From Haloprofundus halophilus (GTDB lineage Archaea; Halobacteriota; Halobacteria; Halobacteriales; Haloferacaceae): a stretch of 64,000 bases of DNA. Location: NCBI RefSeq assembly GCF_003439925.1, contig NZ_QQRR01000002.1:186001-250000 (forward strand), read 5' to 3'. The notes under the pieces were generated by a model. The model was not told where the DNA came from. It did not search any database and worked only from the letters and a program-made list of their open reading frames with translations. This document shows, piece by piece, positions 38,289-47,560 of the stretch. Numbering within the stretch: position 1 is the stretch's first letter; each line of letters starts with the position of its first letter. A program made the translations under genes and the position numbers.

Positions 38289-38465
38289 TGCGTCGCTCTT
38301 GTGACTTCTCCCACTGTCCAGTCTACCCGATACGCGCGTTCCATACGACGTAGTCGCTGAATCCTTCATTGTCTCTGCCGAAAGCCGCGTGCTGAATGCA
38401 GCGGATGGAGCTCGAAAGCCACTGTCCCTTGTTCACGTGTGTACCGTCGGACGCAAACCGGAGAG

Positions 38466-39698
38466 TTACCCCCGTTTCTCGCCGATAGGTTCTTGCCAAA
38501 GGAGGATGGCGCCCGAGCCCCCGGCGAGTACGACGCCACCGACGGCGAGTGCGAACAGCGGCGAGACCGTATCAGAGATAACCCCACTCCCGAGTTGGAA
38601 CGGGACGACCGCCAGCCCGCTGACCATCGCCATCGCGCTCAGCACGGTGGCGCGGCCGAGCGTCTCGATGCGGTCGTTGATGTACTGTCCGGCGAACGAG
38701 CGGGTGACGTCCGAGAGCCCTCGTATCAACAGGAACGTCGGAAGCGCCAGTAACGGGACGAAGTACATCCCGACCAACGCACCGCTGACGGCAAACGGCA
38801 GAACGAGAAACCACGTTCGCAGTCCCACGGTCCGCTCGATGGTACCGGTGTAGTAGCTGAGCACTGCGCCGACGATACTGTACGCCGCGTAGAACCACCC
38901 GAGCAGGCTCTCGACCTGTGACTGAGCGACCCCGAGGTCGAGAACGACAGTCTCGAAAATCGGCTGGAGGAAGACGAACACGAGGTACGTCACACCGGCG
39001 TACAGAACGTAGTAGTACAGGAGGAACGCCCGGAGTTGGCGGCGAGTGAGGACATCACGGACGATGCCGACCGTTTGGCGAAGACTCAGCGCCTCCGAGT
39101 TCGTCCGCTTGTACGTCTCCGGATCGTCGAGGGAGAGCAGTACGACGACCCCGATGCTCGTCACGCCGGCAGCGACGAACCACGGGTACGAGAGGTCGAT
39201 GCTGCCGAGATACCCGCCGACCACGGCCGCACCGGCACCGACTGCCAGCGCGACCGACTCTCCGCGCCCTCTCACGCGAGCGAACTCGTCTTCCGAGAGG
39301 TCGTCGGTGAGCGTGTCGTAGAGCCACGCGTCTTCGCTGCCCGAACGAAAGTTGTAGCCCATCGACCAGCAGACGTAGAGGCCCGCCAGCGGGAGAAACG
39401 AATTCGAGAGGCCGATACCGAGAAGCGTCAGCGCGATGATCGACGTCCCGATGAGGAGACTGTTGCGCCGTCCGACTCGGTCACCGATGTACCCAGTCGG
39501 GATCTCCCCGAACAACGTCGTCAGATTGTACAGCGCCTCTAAAATCGCAATTTGGGTGAACGAGAGCCCCTGTGCCAGAAAGAAGAGGTACATGATGGGC
39601 CGGTAGAACTCGACTGCTTTCGTCGCCTTGTAGAGATAGTACTTCAGAATACTCACAGAGAGCGCCCACCGAGTCCCGATACCCGCACAGCCAGTCAT
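38466..39698 (-). CDS. MFS transporter
   Basis: This 410-residue protein of about 12 helices has the major facilitator motif GEIPTGYIGDRVGRRNSLLI (G-x3-D-x-G-R-R) near residue 60. A second half contains ALVGMYFVPLLALPTFLLIR. The N-terminal MTGCAGIGTRWALSVSILKY is hydrophobic. It resembles haloarchaeal MFS proteins for sugars or antibiotics, and the substrate is unknown. The start at 39696-39698 gives the canonical length. Confidence 0.88.
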   Translation of the reverse strand: MTGCAGIGTRWALSVSILKYYLYKATKAVEFYRPIMYLFFLAQGLSFTQIAILEALYNLTTLFGEIPTGYIGDRVGRRNSLLIGTSIIALTLLGIGLSNSFLPLAGLYVCWSMGYNFRSGSEDAWLYDTLTDDLSEDEFARVRGRGESVALAVGAGAAVVGGYLGSIDLSYPWFVAAGVTSIGVVVLLSLDDPETYKRTNSEALSLRQTVGIVRDVLTRRQLRAFLLYYYVLYAGVTYLVFVFLQPIFETVVLDLGVAQSQVESLLGWFYAAYSIVGAVLSYYTGTIERTVGLRTWFLVLPFAVSGALVGMYFVPLLALPTFLLIRGLSDVTRSFAGQYINDRIETLGRATVLSAMAMVSGLAVVPFQLGSGVISDTVSPLFALAVGGVVLAGGSGAILLWQEPIGEKRG

Positions 39699-39877
39699 AT
39701 GTGTGTGCCGGCAACGGAGGGCTGCAAAGTATATCCTGTTATATTATTTTTATTCACGAAGTGGAGCTCTTCGAGTGGGCTGCCAGAGTCTGAAGTTCTC
39801 GTCAAAAATCAGTCGAGTTGTCTGTGAGTGTGTGAATTTTCTCATCTCAAAACGTGTAATCGTTGAGTATCGACCTA

Positions 39878-41209
39878 TCACAGGAACTGTGTCGCGAGAG
39901 AGCGTGACTTCTCTCGGTCGATGCTGTCAAATGCATCGTCCTGCTCCAGTGTCTCGAGAACAGCCGGTACTGGCTCCTTGAACGTGAAGAGTAGGTGCAC
40001 TCCTCGTTTGAACCCACCACTGGTGCGGTCACTCGAAACAACACCGTAAGTTGCTGCTTTGTTAATGTGACTGTTTACGGTTTCCTGTGTATACACATCA
40101 CGACCAGAACTGTTGCAGATCACCTGGTAGAGTTGGTAGACGACCGGACTCGGTGCCTTTCCGTCGTTGACGTCCGCGATAACTGCAGCTGCGTACAACG
40201 CGAGTTTCTTGTGCAGCGACATTCCATCAACGATCTCTAATACGCGGTTTTTGACGAGCGAGTCGTTTGCAGAGCGAACATGTTTTTCGGTGACAACTGT
40301 GTCTCCGTTTTTGTTTGCGTCTTCACCAGCGTCTCTGAGCAGATCGATTGCCCGACGGGCGTCACCTTCGTTTTTCGCAGCGTGTGCTGCGACGAGGTTG
40401 ATGACGCTTTCTTCGAGTGCGTCTTCTTTGAAAGCGTCACGCCGGCGATTGAGAATCTCGATGAGTTCATGGGCTTCGTAATCTGAGAAGTGGATGCCGG
40501 TCGGATTGTAGGAACTGTCCGTGCGACTGTCGAGGTTCTCACGGAACTTCGGATGGTTCGTGATAACAACCGTCGAAATGAGCGTGTTGACGTGCTGTTC
40601 GGCCATCGCACGACTCAGACTGTAGAGCAGTCGAGAGTACGCAGGTTCATCTTCACCCTTACTCCCAGTGAGTGCGTCGATCTCGTCGAGAATGAAGACA
40701 AGCGAGTCGAAATGATCTTCGACGATTTCGTAGAGTCGAACGTACTTTGCATCTGTTGATACGCCTTTTCGGGGGAGTTCCCATGCAACACCTGCTTTGT
40801 GAGCGGTTTGCTGGCCGAGTTTCCACACGGCACGATCGAGAGTGTGTGACTCCATGGCTTTGAAGTTCACCGACACGAAGTCGAAGCGGATACCGTTCGT
40901 TTCTGCGCGCTCTTTCACTTTCTCGGCGACCGCTTTGACTGTGAGGCTCTTTCCGGTACCGCTCGGTCCGTACAAGAGGAGGTCTGGAGGGCGTTCACCG
41001 TCGAGTGTATCGCGGAACGCTCTGGCTTCTGCGGCCAGTTGCTCGTCACGCCCGTAAATGCGTTCGTGGTCGACGATGGTGGTGGGGTCGACGAGTTGTT
41101 TGTTTTTGAAGACGGTAGTGCGTTTTCCGTCGAGAATACTCTCTACAACGGACTCTGTGGACTGGTCGGTGTCAGGGGAATTTGAGGTATCTTCGCCGGG
41201 AGTGTCCAT
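39878..41209 (-). CDS. cdc6: Orc1/Cdc6 replication initiator
   Basis: This 443-residue AAA+ initiator has Walker A (GPSGTGKSLTVKAV), Walker B FILDEIDALTGSKG and sensor-1 VVITNHPKFRENLDSR. A winged-helix DNA-binding domain occupies the C-terminus. The start MDTPGEDTSNSPDTDQ (ATG 41207-41209) is preferred over a 47-residue extension that would read into the iteron array. The protein would bind the repeats starting 39 bp upstream of its own start and load the MCM helicase. It is more Asn/Lys-rich than the core genes, consistent with an accessory origin or a chromosomal secondary one. Confidence 0.93.
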   Translation of the reverse strand: MDTPGEDTSNSPDTDQSTESVVESILDGKRTTVFKNKQLVDPTTIVDHERIYGRDEQLAAEARAFRDTLDGERPPDLLLYGPSGTGKSLTVKAVAEKVKERAETNGIRFDFVSVNFKAMESHTLDRAVWKLGQQTAHKAGVAWELPRKGVSTDAKYVRLYEIVEDHFDSLVFILDEIDALTGSKGEDEPAYSRLLYSLSRAMAEQHVNTLISTVVITNHPKFRENLDSRTDSSYNPTGIHFSDYEAHELIEILNRRRDAFKEDALEESVINLVAAHAAKNEGDARRAIDLLRDAGEDANKNGDTVVTEKHVRSANDSLVKNRVLEIVDGMSLHKKLALYAAAVIADVNDGKAPSPVVYQLYQVICNSSGRDVYTQETVNSHINKAATYGVVSSDRTSGGFKRGVHLLFTFKEPVPAVLETLEQDDAFDSIDREKSRSLATQFL

Positions 41210-41247
41210 TGATGGTGTGTTTGTTGACCGACCTGCATTAACCTCTT

Positions 41248-41673
41248 TCGAAATGAACGGGGCTGTGTCGAAATGAAGGGGCCACACTCGAAATGAAATC
41301 AGTACCATCGTCGAAATGTCGACACCGATGTCGAAATGAAGAGGCCGCACTCGAAATGAAACACCAACCAGCGTCGGAATGACCCTGTCAATCTCGAAAT
41401 GAACACCCTATACTCGAAATGAACTCCCTATCGCCCCAAAACGACCCCCACCCACCAATCGAAATGAAATCGCTCACAAACACTCTTTCCACACGCACCC
41501 AGAGAACCATCTGTTTCCTCGAAATGAAATTCATACTGAAAACGCCGAAAGCCGTGTAAGCCTCGTCCACAGACCTCGAAACCCAAATACGACTAGATAG
41601 GCCTCCGATTCATTTCGAAGACGGTGTGTGAGACTCCCTTCTCTACTCTCTTTCTTGAGAGATTTCATTTCGA
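41248..41673. repeat. iteron array TCGAAATGAA, candidate replication origin
   Basis: Copies on the + strand begin at 41248, 41268, 41288, 41311, 41331, 41351, a degenerate one near 41374, 41394, 41414, 41459 and 41519. Two inverted copies begin at 41609 and 41664. Spacing in the core is 20 or 23 bp, about two helical turns. The array lies between cdc6 and yihY, in a less GC-rich intergenic space. This is the arrangement expected for an Orc1/Cdc6-recognised origin. Confidence 0.85.
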
Positions 41674-41807
41674 AATTCGGGAGTGTGACTTCCCTCTCAC
41701 CACTCCACATTACTGTTGAGTTCGCCTCGCTGAAGGCAGCCATAGTTGACGCTATCTCAGTCTTCAACGTGCCTACAGCATCTCTCAACTTCGTGCACGA
41801 GAGGATA

Positions 41808-42572
41808 TTATTCGCCTGCGAGCACCGCGTTGACGATGACGCCGACCATGAGCATCAACGCGGCGACGTAGAGGCTCGTGAGAATGATGATGATGCCGCT
41901 GAGAACGCCGTAAATCGCGTACCGGGTTGCGTTTATGGCGTACAGGTGGATGACTAACAGAAGCGCCGACCAGCCAACGGCGGCGGTGAGGGCCCCGGGA
42001 ACTGCCCCCGACCACGACATCACGGCTCGGGAGGGGACGTAGTACATCGGGAGGAACGCCCCGGTGAGGACGACGAGCAGAACGACAGACCCGACGACCC
42101 CGAGCAGAGGCGTAGCCGGCAGTAGTGCGAACACCGCGCTCGTGACGACGATCATCGTGAGCGCGAGGCTGAACGAGACGAGCGTAGTTACCGCATCGCG
42201 AAGTTGCACGCGAAGCGACCGCTCGGCGGCGTTCTCGATGCGTTCGACGACAGCCAGAAACCCGGTTGCAATGTTCGCCCCGCCCCAGGCGAGGACGACG
42301 ATCGCGAACACTCCTGCGCCGGTCCGTCCCGAGACTTCGGTCATCGCGTCGTACATCAACCCCTGGGCTTCGACTGTGAGAAACTGCGGTGTCGTCGTAT
42401 ATAACTGGAGTGCGAGCCTCTCGCCGATGATTGCGAACACTAACACTGAGAGCGGAACGAACGAGACGAACGCATAGTAGGCCAGTGCGCCGGCCGGATA
42501 CTTGATTTCCTCCTCGTACGCCGCCCGAGCCACAGCTACGGTGACATCGAGTACGCGCGCCAACCCTCCCAT
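41808..42572 (-). CDS. YihY/virulence factor BrkB family membrane protein
   Basis: This 254-residue integral membrane protein has about six to seven helices. It carries the family-typical ALAYYAFVSFVPLSVLVFAI start of the first helix, AWGGANIATGFLAVVERIEN in the centre, and a C-terminal PGALTAAVGWSALLLVIHLY block. Its function is not established; early annotation as ribonuclease BN is not accepted for this family. The start ATG is 42570-42572. It lies on the far side of the putative origin from cdc6. Confidence 0.88.
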   Translation of the reverse strand: MGGLARVLDVTVAVARAAYEEEIKYPAGALAYYAFVSFVPLSVLVFAIIGERLALQLYTTTPQFLTVEAQGLMYDAMTEVSGRTGAGVFAIVVLAWGGANIATGFLAVVERIENAAERSLRVQLRDAVTTLVSFSLALTMIVVTSAVFALLPATPLLGVVGSVVLLVVLTGAFLPMYYVPSRAVMSWSGAVPGALTAAVGWSALLLVIHLYAINATRYAIYGVLSGIIIILTSLYVAALMLMVGVIVNAVLAGE

Positions 42573-42682
42573 ACAGGAGTAAGTGTACCTACAGACAAAG
42601 AGGTTGCACCGGAGCTCGTCACGCGGATTCGGAGCGAAAGTTCACGGCTCCAGCCGCGGAGCTACCCTCGGGTATCTGTACA

Positions 42683-42690
42683 ACTATATG
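42683..42690 (+). promoter_or_regulatory. TATA-like box for the second kinase
   Basis: AACTATAT at about 42683-42690 lies 24-31 bases upstream of the chosen ATG at 42714. A leaderless start is plausible. Confidence 0.45.
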
Positions 42691-42713
42691 GGTTGCGCTA
42701 CGGAGTTGGGTCA

Positions 42714-44759
42714 ATGAGTTCGAGGAACTGGACCTCTGCTGATGTTGCCGGACGGAAACTCATCGTCACCCTCGGTGGGGTTTTCGTCGCACTCGTCGTC
42801 AGCTATCCGTTTCTCCCGCTCGTCGACGACACGTCGTCGGATCTCTGGGCCGTACTCGGTATTCTCGTTGGTATCCCCAGCCTTGTCCTGTTGTACGGCG
42901 GCTACCGGCTGCCCCGAACCGATATCCGGCCCGAACTCTATTCTACCATCGGGATATGGTGTCTACGCGGTATAGCGGTTAGTCTCGCCATCTTGGTTCC
43001 TATCGTTCTCGCAAACGACGACCCAAATATCGTCGCAAATACACTCCTGCTCACGGCACTGGGCAGTCTCGCGGGCTTCGGTGCGGGAAGCTACGACGCG
43101 CGGGCCAAAACACGGCAACTCGAACTCGAAGAGACGGTCGACCAGCTGGAAACCTCGAACGAGCGCTTAGCACGACACCAGCAGTACACCGACGACGTTC
43201 TCGACGCGATCCACGACGTGTTCTACGTCATAGACGAAAATGGCTCTCTCGAGCGGTGGAACCAAAGCCTCACGGAGGTGTCCGGCTACACGGACGAGGA
43301 GATCTCGTCGATGGCCGCGGCCGACTTCTTCGAGGGCAACCGTGATGCAGCCGTGGCTGCGATCCGCAGCGGCTTCGAGAGCGGTTCAGTGACTGCCGCG
43401 TTCGAGCTACGCACCAAGGACGGTGACGACGTCCCCTTCGAGTTCGTTGCCTCCACGCTTGAGGACACGTCGGCTGACGCTGTTTTAGCGGGCATCGGAC
43501 GTGACGTTACGGGCCGCATCGAGCGCGAACAGCAGCTCCAGCGACGGGCTCGACAGCAACAATCAGTGGCCGAGCTGGGCCAGTTCGCGCTCGAAAACGA
43601 CGACCTCGACGAACTCATGTCCGAAGCGTCTCGTCGGGTAGCGGACGTCCTCGACAACGAGTACTGCAAGGTGCTCGACCTCGACTCGAACGACGAGCTT
43701 CTGCTCCGCCAGGGCGTCGGTTGGCGCAACGGAGTCGTCGGCGAAGCTAGGGTATCCGCAATCGAAGCGAAGTCCCAGGCAGCGTACACGCTGGCGAACG
43801 ACGATCCGATAGTCGTCGAAGACCTCGAGACGGACCCGCGCTTCGACGGCCCCGGGTTGTTGCGGAGCCACGCCGTCCGAAGCGGCATCAGCACCGTCAT
43901 CGGTCCGTACGACGAGCCGTGGGGGATATTGGGTACCCACGACGCGGAGCCGCAGACGTTCACCGACGAGGACGTCAACTTCGTCCAGAGCGTCGCCAAC
44001 GTGCTCGCGGAAGCCATCGAACGCCACAGATACAAAGTGGAACTCGAGCAGCTAGTCGCCGACCTCGAAGAGTCCAACGAGCGGCTTGAACAGTTCGCCT
44101 ACGCCGCCTCTCACGACCTTCAAGAACCGCTCCGGATGGTGTCGAGCTATCTGCAGTTGATCGAGGATCGAGCCGACGAAGAACTAACCGAGGAGACCGA
44201 AGAGTTCCTCGAATTCGCCGTCGACGGCGCCGACCGCATGCGTGATATGATACACGGGTTACTGGCGTACTCGCGCGTGGAGGGCCAGGGGAACACACTC
44301 GAACCGGTTGACCTCAACGAAGTGGTCGGAGACGTGCGCGACGACCTCGACGTGTGTATAACCGAGAGTGATGCCGACGTAGCCGTCGCGGAACTGCCTC
44401 GCGTGATGGGAGACGAACGTCAGTTGCGTCAGGTGTTTCAGAACTTGTTGAACAACGCTCTCGAGTACAGCGGGGACGAGCGGCCACGGGTGCGTATCTC
44501 TGCCGACCGGAACCGTTCGATGTGGGAGATATCGGTTCGCGACGAGGGAATCGGCATCGGGCCGGACGAGCAGGACCGTGTCTTCGAGGTGTTCCAGCGG
44601 CTCCACCCCCAGAACGACCACGGGGGGTCGGGCATCGGCCTGGCGCTGTGCGAGCGGATCGTCGAACGCCACGGCGGCGATATCTGGGTCGAGTCCGAGC
44701 CGGGTGAGGGAACGGTGTTCTCATTTACTCTTCCTGCAGAGGACGAGTATGACGAGTAA
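42714..44759 (+). CDS. membrane-bound PAS-GAF sensor histidine kinase
   Basis: This 681-residue kinase starts with about four hydrophobic segments within residues 15-120 (LIVTLGGVFVALVVSYPFLP onward). A coiled-coil leads into one PAS domain (residues about 150-265) and a GAF domain (about 285-420). HisKA follows, with FAYAASHDLQEPLRMVSSYL (His near 468), and the HATPase has NLLNNALEYSG, DEGIGIGP and GSGIGLALCERIVERHGG. The GAF-to-end part is closely similar to the kinase at 34020. The stop overlaps the response regulator gene by 11 bp, and that receiver is the likely partner. Confidence 0.93.
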   Translation: MSSRNWTSADVAGRKLIVTLGGVFVALVVSYPFLPLVDDTSSDLWAVLGILVGIPSLVLLYGGYRLPRTDIRPELYSTIGIWCLRGIAVSLAILVPIVLANDDPNIVANTLLLTALGSLAGFGAGSYDARAKTRQLELEETVDQLETSNERLARHQQYTDDVLDAIHDVFYVIDENGSLERWNQSLTEVSGYTDEEISSMAAADFFEGNRDAAVAAIRSGFESGSVTAAFELRTKDGDDVPFEFVASTLEDTSADAVLAGIGRDVTGRIEREQQLQRRARQQQSVAELGQFALENDDLDELMSEASRRVADVLDNEYCKVLDLDSNDELLLRQGVGWRNGVVGEARVSAIEAKSQAAYTLANDDPIVVEDLETDPRFDGPGLLRSHAVRSGISTVIGPYDEPWGILGTHDAEPQTFTDEDVNFVQSVANVLAEAIERHRYKVELEQLVADLEESNERLEQFAYAASHDLQEPLRMVSSYLQLIEDRADEELTEETEEFLEFAVDGADRMRDMIHGLLAYSRVEGQGNTLEPVDLNEVVGDVRDDLDVCITESDADVAVAELPRVMGDERQLRQVFQNLLNNALEYSGDERPRVRISADRNRSMWEISVRDEGIGIGPDEQDRVFEVFQRLHPQNDHGGSGIGLALCERIVERHGGDIWVESEPGEGTVFSFTLPAEDEYDE

Positions 44760-45210
44760 CCAGGGACGCGGCGAGCCGGTCGACATACTCCTCGTCGAGG
44801 ATAATCCCGGCGACATCCGTCTCACGAAGGAAGCGTTCAAAGAGGGGAGAATCGCGAACACCCTCCACGTGGTCAAAGACGGCGTCGATGCTCTCGACTT
44901 CCTCTTTCAACGAAACGACTACGCCGACGCACCGCGGCCCGCCCTCGTGCTGTTGGATCTCAACCTCCCCCGGAAGAACGGGGACGAGGTGCTCGAAGAA
45001 CTGCACGCGGACCCTACCCGTCGTCGCATTCCGGTTATCGTCCTCACGAGTTCGGAGGCCGAAACGGACGTCGTCAAGTCCTACGAACTCTGTGCGAGCG
45101 GATATCTGACGAAGCCGGTCGACCCCTTCGAGTTTATCGAGATGCTTCAGGAGCTAGAGCGGTTTTGGCTCTCGATTATGCGGTTGCCGACCGATACAAG
45201 CCTCGACTGA
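44749..45210 (+). CDS. single-domain response regulator (Rcp1-like receiver)
   Basis: This 153-residue protein is a stand-alone receiver. It has DILLVEDNPGDIRLTKEAF with acidic pocket residues, LVLLDLNLPRKNGDEVLEEL with the phospho-accepting Asp, and the conserved Thr/Lys regions VLTSSEAETD and LTKPVDPFEF. It has no output domain, as in many archaeal Rcp1-type regulators. The ATG at 44749 overlaps the kinase stop by 11 bases, so the two are coupled in one operon. Confidence 0.92.
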   Translation: MTSNQGRGEPVDILLVEDNPGDIRLTKEAFKEGRIANTLHVVKDGVDALDFLFQRNDYADAPRPALVLLDLNLPRKNGDEVLEELHADPTRRRIPVIVLTSSEAETDVVKSYELCASGYLTKPVDPFEFIEMLQELERFWLSIMRLPTDTSLD

Positions 45211-45431
45211 AACCACTGCGTATTCAGCGCGTCTCGAAGAGCACATCTCGTGTAGAAGCCTTCCCGAACCGAAACCCCACATCGACGCAAGCGCCTCCAG
45301 AATACCCGGATTTGCGGGACAGATACACGCCGTCGGTACCGCGGCGACGGAACGAGATACCGGCCCAGTACCAATCAGTTAGCGAACCATACATTAATTA
45401 CAATTTATGAGAACATCTTACGAGAAAACGT

Positions 45432-45860
45432 ATGCAGGAGCGAAAACACGAGGGGCGAGAGGACATCGGGAAGTTCGATCCTGCGGTATCTGACGAGCAG
45501 TGTACCGTTTGCGGTACGACTGAGCAGATACGAGTCCACCACATCGATGGCGTAGAGGCGAACACGGAGGCAGAGAACTGCGTTCCGATGTGTGAGGTCT
45601 GTCACCAGCGAATTCACACCGATTCTCGGGGTTCGGAGACGTGGATGCAATACGACGTTGCCGTTCCTGACGACGTTGCCGCCTCGGTCGACCGAGAGTT
45701 CGTCCGTCTCGTCTGCGAGTGCAACCAGGTACTCGGATGGCGTCCGGACAAACATCGGCATTACCTTCCGCTCGTCGTCGTCGACGGAGTTTCGGGCGTC
45801 GAACAAATGGACGCAGACGACTTCTACGAGCGTCTCGACGAGCGTGGTCTCCTACAGTGA
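45432..45860 (+). CDS. HNH endonuclease-like protein
   Basis: This 142-residue protein carries an HNH-type zinc nuclease block near residues 28-65: CTVCGTTEQIRVHHIDGVEA and NCVPMCEVCHQRIHTDS. Two CxxC pairs hold a metal, and the HH-x(n)-N-x(n)-H set is the catalytic finger. The rest (roughly 70 residues) has no known fold. The upstream region is AT-rich. It is a lone gene near the core/accessory border and may be a relic of a mobile element or a defence nuclease. Confidence 0.7.
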   Translation: MQERKHEGREDIGKFDPAVSDEQCTVCGTTEQIRVHHIDGVEANTEAENCVPMCEVCHQRIHTDSRGSETWMQYDVAVPDDVAASVDREFVRLVCECNQVLGWRPDKHRHYLPLVVVDGVSGVEQMDADDFYERLDERGLLQ

Positions 45861-46876
45861 CTGAACTCGACTATCTAAATTCAGAATAGTCAGAGAGCTA
45901 CTCACGACTTCGGATTGGAGCAGCGCACCGTCTCCGAGGGACTTTCAGAGACAGTACACTCGTCTTCGTCCGGAAACAGCACTGCAAATCCTGTGTGTAC
46001 GTCTGTAGATGGTCTATAGCATCCGCCCGTCGAGTGCGAAGGAATCTCTTGCATGTGCGTACGGCTATTTCTGGCCTCGAACGGCTCTACATCGGTTTTC
46101 AAAGCTCCTCGGGAGTACTCCCGTTCGCCGTCGTCGTCGACCACAGACACCGATACTCTCAAAACAGAATTTTCCATACGTTCGGGCTCTCGACGTCGAT
46201 TTCATGGAAGAACGGCTATCCTGGATTCGTAGCGTCGACGACGGTTTATTAACATCTAAACGCCCTTCTCAGTCGCACTCTAGCGCAGAATCGATGATGG
46301 ACACAGTCTAAAGAGTCGAACAACAGGAGATTCTATCACTAATGCTAGAATGCAATATAGGCGTACAAATCCATCACGTCTGTCGATTTCGACCGTAATC
46401 AATCTACCACTCCGAGGACCTGATTCGGTTATTAACTGTCGCGCTATATCGCGCGGAGAGCCGCCCTCACGTGGGAGTAGCGGTTTTCGGGTTTACTGCC
46501 CCCCGTCTACGCACGATGGCTTCACTACGAGTCCGATATACATTCGAAAAGTCGGGGACTGATTGCGGATTTTCTTCACCTGTACGGATGGTAGTATCTC
46601 GATGACTACCCCTTTTAGAGCCTTCTTTTGGCGTTTTCGCCATGATTGGTGCAGTGTATCGGCCGATATCGAGTACCGAGTTGAGGAGACACCTCGTGAG
46701 AGACAACGGGGAGGTGTTTGCCAAACTGAGACTCAAACAGCATAGATGGTAAATCAGCGCTCCGTATCGGGATTTGCATCGAATATTGCGCTCTAGTCCA
46801 CTACAGTGAACACGCCAGCGTATTCGGGAACTCGAAAGCAAAACGGATATGCTAGAAAGCGCAATTTTCCTCAAAA
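45861..46876. other. 1-kb AT-richer gap with only weak frames
   Basis: Third-position GC preference is lost here. Candidate frames such as 45902-46177 (-) and 46350-46562 (+) have uneven composition and no recognisable domain. I see no IS transposase or tRNA. This fits eroded accessory DNA. Confidence 0.5.
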
Positions 46877-46984
46877 ATGAGTCCGCTCTATATCGCCTCC
46901 CTCATCGCCCTCTGGGTATCGACGCTCTCGTTCATGTGGCTGGTTTCCTACCTCTGGATGCACAAAGCACCGGTCGTTCGCTGA
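46877..46984 (+). CDS. 35-residue putative membrane micro-protein
   Basis: An ATG at 46877 opens a 36-codon frame ending in TGA at 46982-46984. It encodes MSPLYIASLIALWVSTLSF followed by MWLVSYLWMHKAPVVR, a single hydrophobic helix with a positively charged tail, typical of single-pass small proteins. A purine-rich leader precedes it, but no clear ribosome-binding site is present. It lies 116 bp from the convergent PadR gene. It could be chance. Confidence 0.45.
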   Translation: MSPLYIASLIALWVSTLSFMWLVSYLWMHKAPVVR

Positions 46985-47099
46985 GAAGGAGTTAATCTAC
47001 GAGCGTATGCTCTGCTATGGATCTATAGCTGTAGTGGCAAGGATCTCGAAGGCTCGCCGGTCTCAGAAGGGAGCGCGCCCCCAGTTGTGCACTCTCTAG

Positions 47100-47381
47100 T
47101 TACGCTTCGACCATCCGGTGTCGGTCTTCCCACGAACGCCGCTCGCGAATCGCCTCTCTACCTTTCTCGGTAACCGCGTAGTAGTTCGTTCGACGATCTA
47201 TCGGCCCTTTCTCCACGTACCCCTTGTTGACGAGGGTGTCGAGGTTCGGGTAGAGTCGCCCGTGGTTGATCTCACCGTCGACGTACTGTTCTAGCTCTTT
47301 TTTGACCTCTTGTCCTGACGGTTTGTCGAACCCAGAAATCACGTACATGAGGTCTCTCTGGAAGCCACTCAAGTCGTGCAT
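47100..47381 (-). CDS. PadR-like transcriptional regulator
   Basis: This 93-residue winged-helix protein starts MHDLSGFQRDLMYVISGFDK (ATG 47379-47381). The PadR features are GQEVKKELEQYVDGEINHGR and LYPNLDTLVNKGYVEKGPID in the helix-wing region, followed by YYAVTEKGREAI. Such proteins usually repress their own gene and neighbouring efflux or redox genes. It is divergent from a doxX relic at 47455, which may have been its former target (inference). Confidence 0.88.
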   Translation of the reverse strand: MHDLSGFQRDLMYVISGFDKPSGQEVKKELEQYVDGEINHGRLYPNLDTLVNKGYVEKGPIDRRTNYYAVTEKGREAIRERRSWEDRHRMVEA

Positions 47382-47454
47382 ATGATATACTCCACAAATT
47401 TGCATATAATGGTTCGCAGTGTCACTTATGCTGACAACTCTGAACGAACTCTCG

Positions 47455-47560
47455 GCGTCTGGACGGTCGACATTATCGTCGGTCGGTGAATCGAAAGCAC
47501 GAGATCGGCGGGCAGACGTTCGTCGAACGCTACTCGGCGCTCGAATACAGCCACGGGTGA
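47455..47560 (+). pseudogene. 3' fragment of a DoxX gene
   Basis: Translating 47486-47560 gives VNRKHEIGGQTFVERYSALE ending in YSHG and a TGA at 47558-47560. This is clearly similar to the C-terminus of the intact DoxX at 29620 (ENHEVGGETLVEKYPKLEYV). Just upstream another frame gives TVDIIVGR, matching the DoxX LDALVEN region, so a frameshift lies near 47485. No start or membrane helices remain. The fragment is only about 100 bp. Confidence 0.65.

Noticed and set aside
46467-46874. 135-codon minus-strand frame in the eroded region
   Set aside because: Ser/Arg-rich with no domain and no codon bias; overlaps other equally poor frames.
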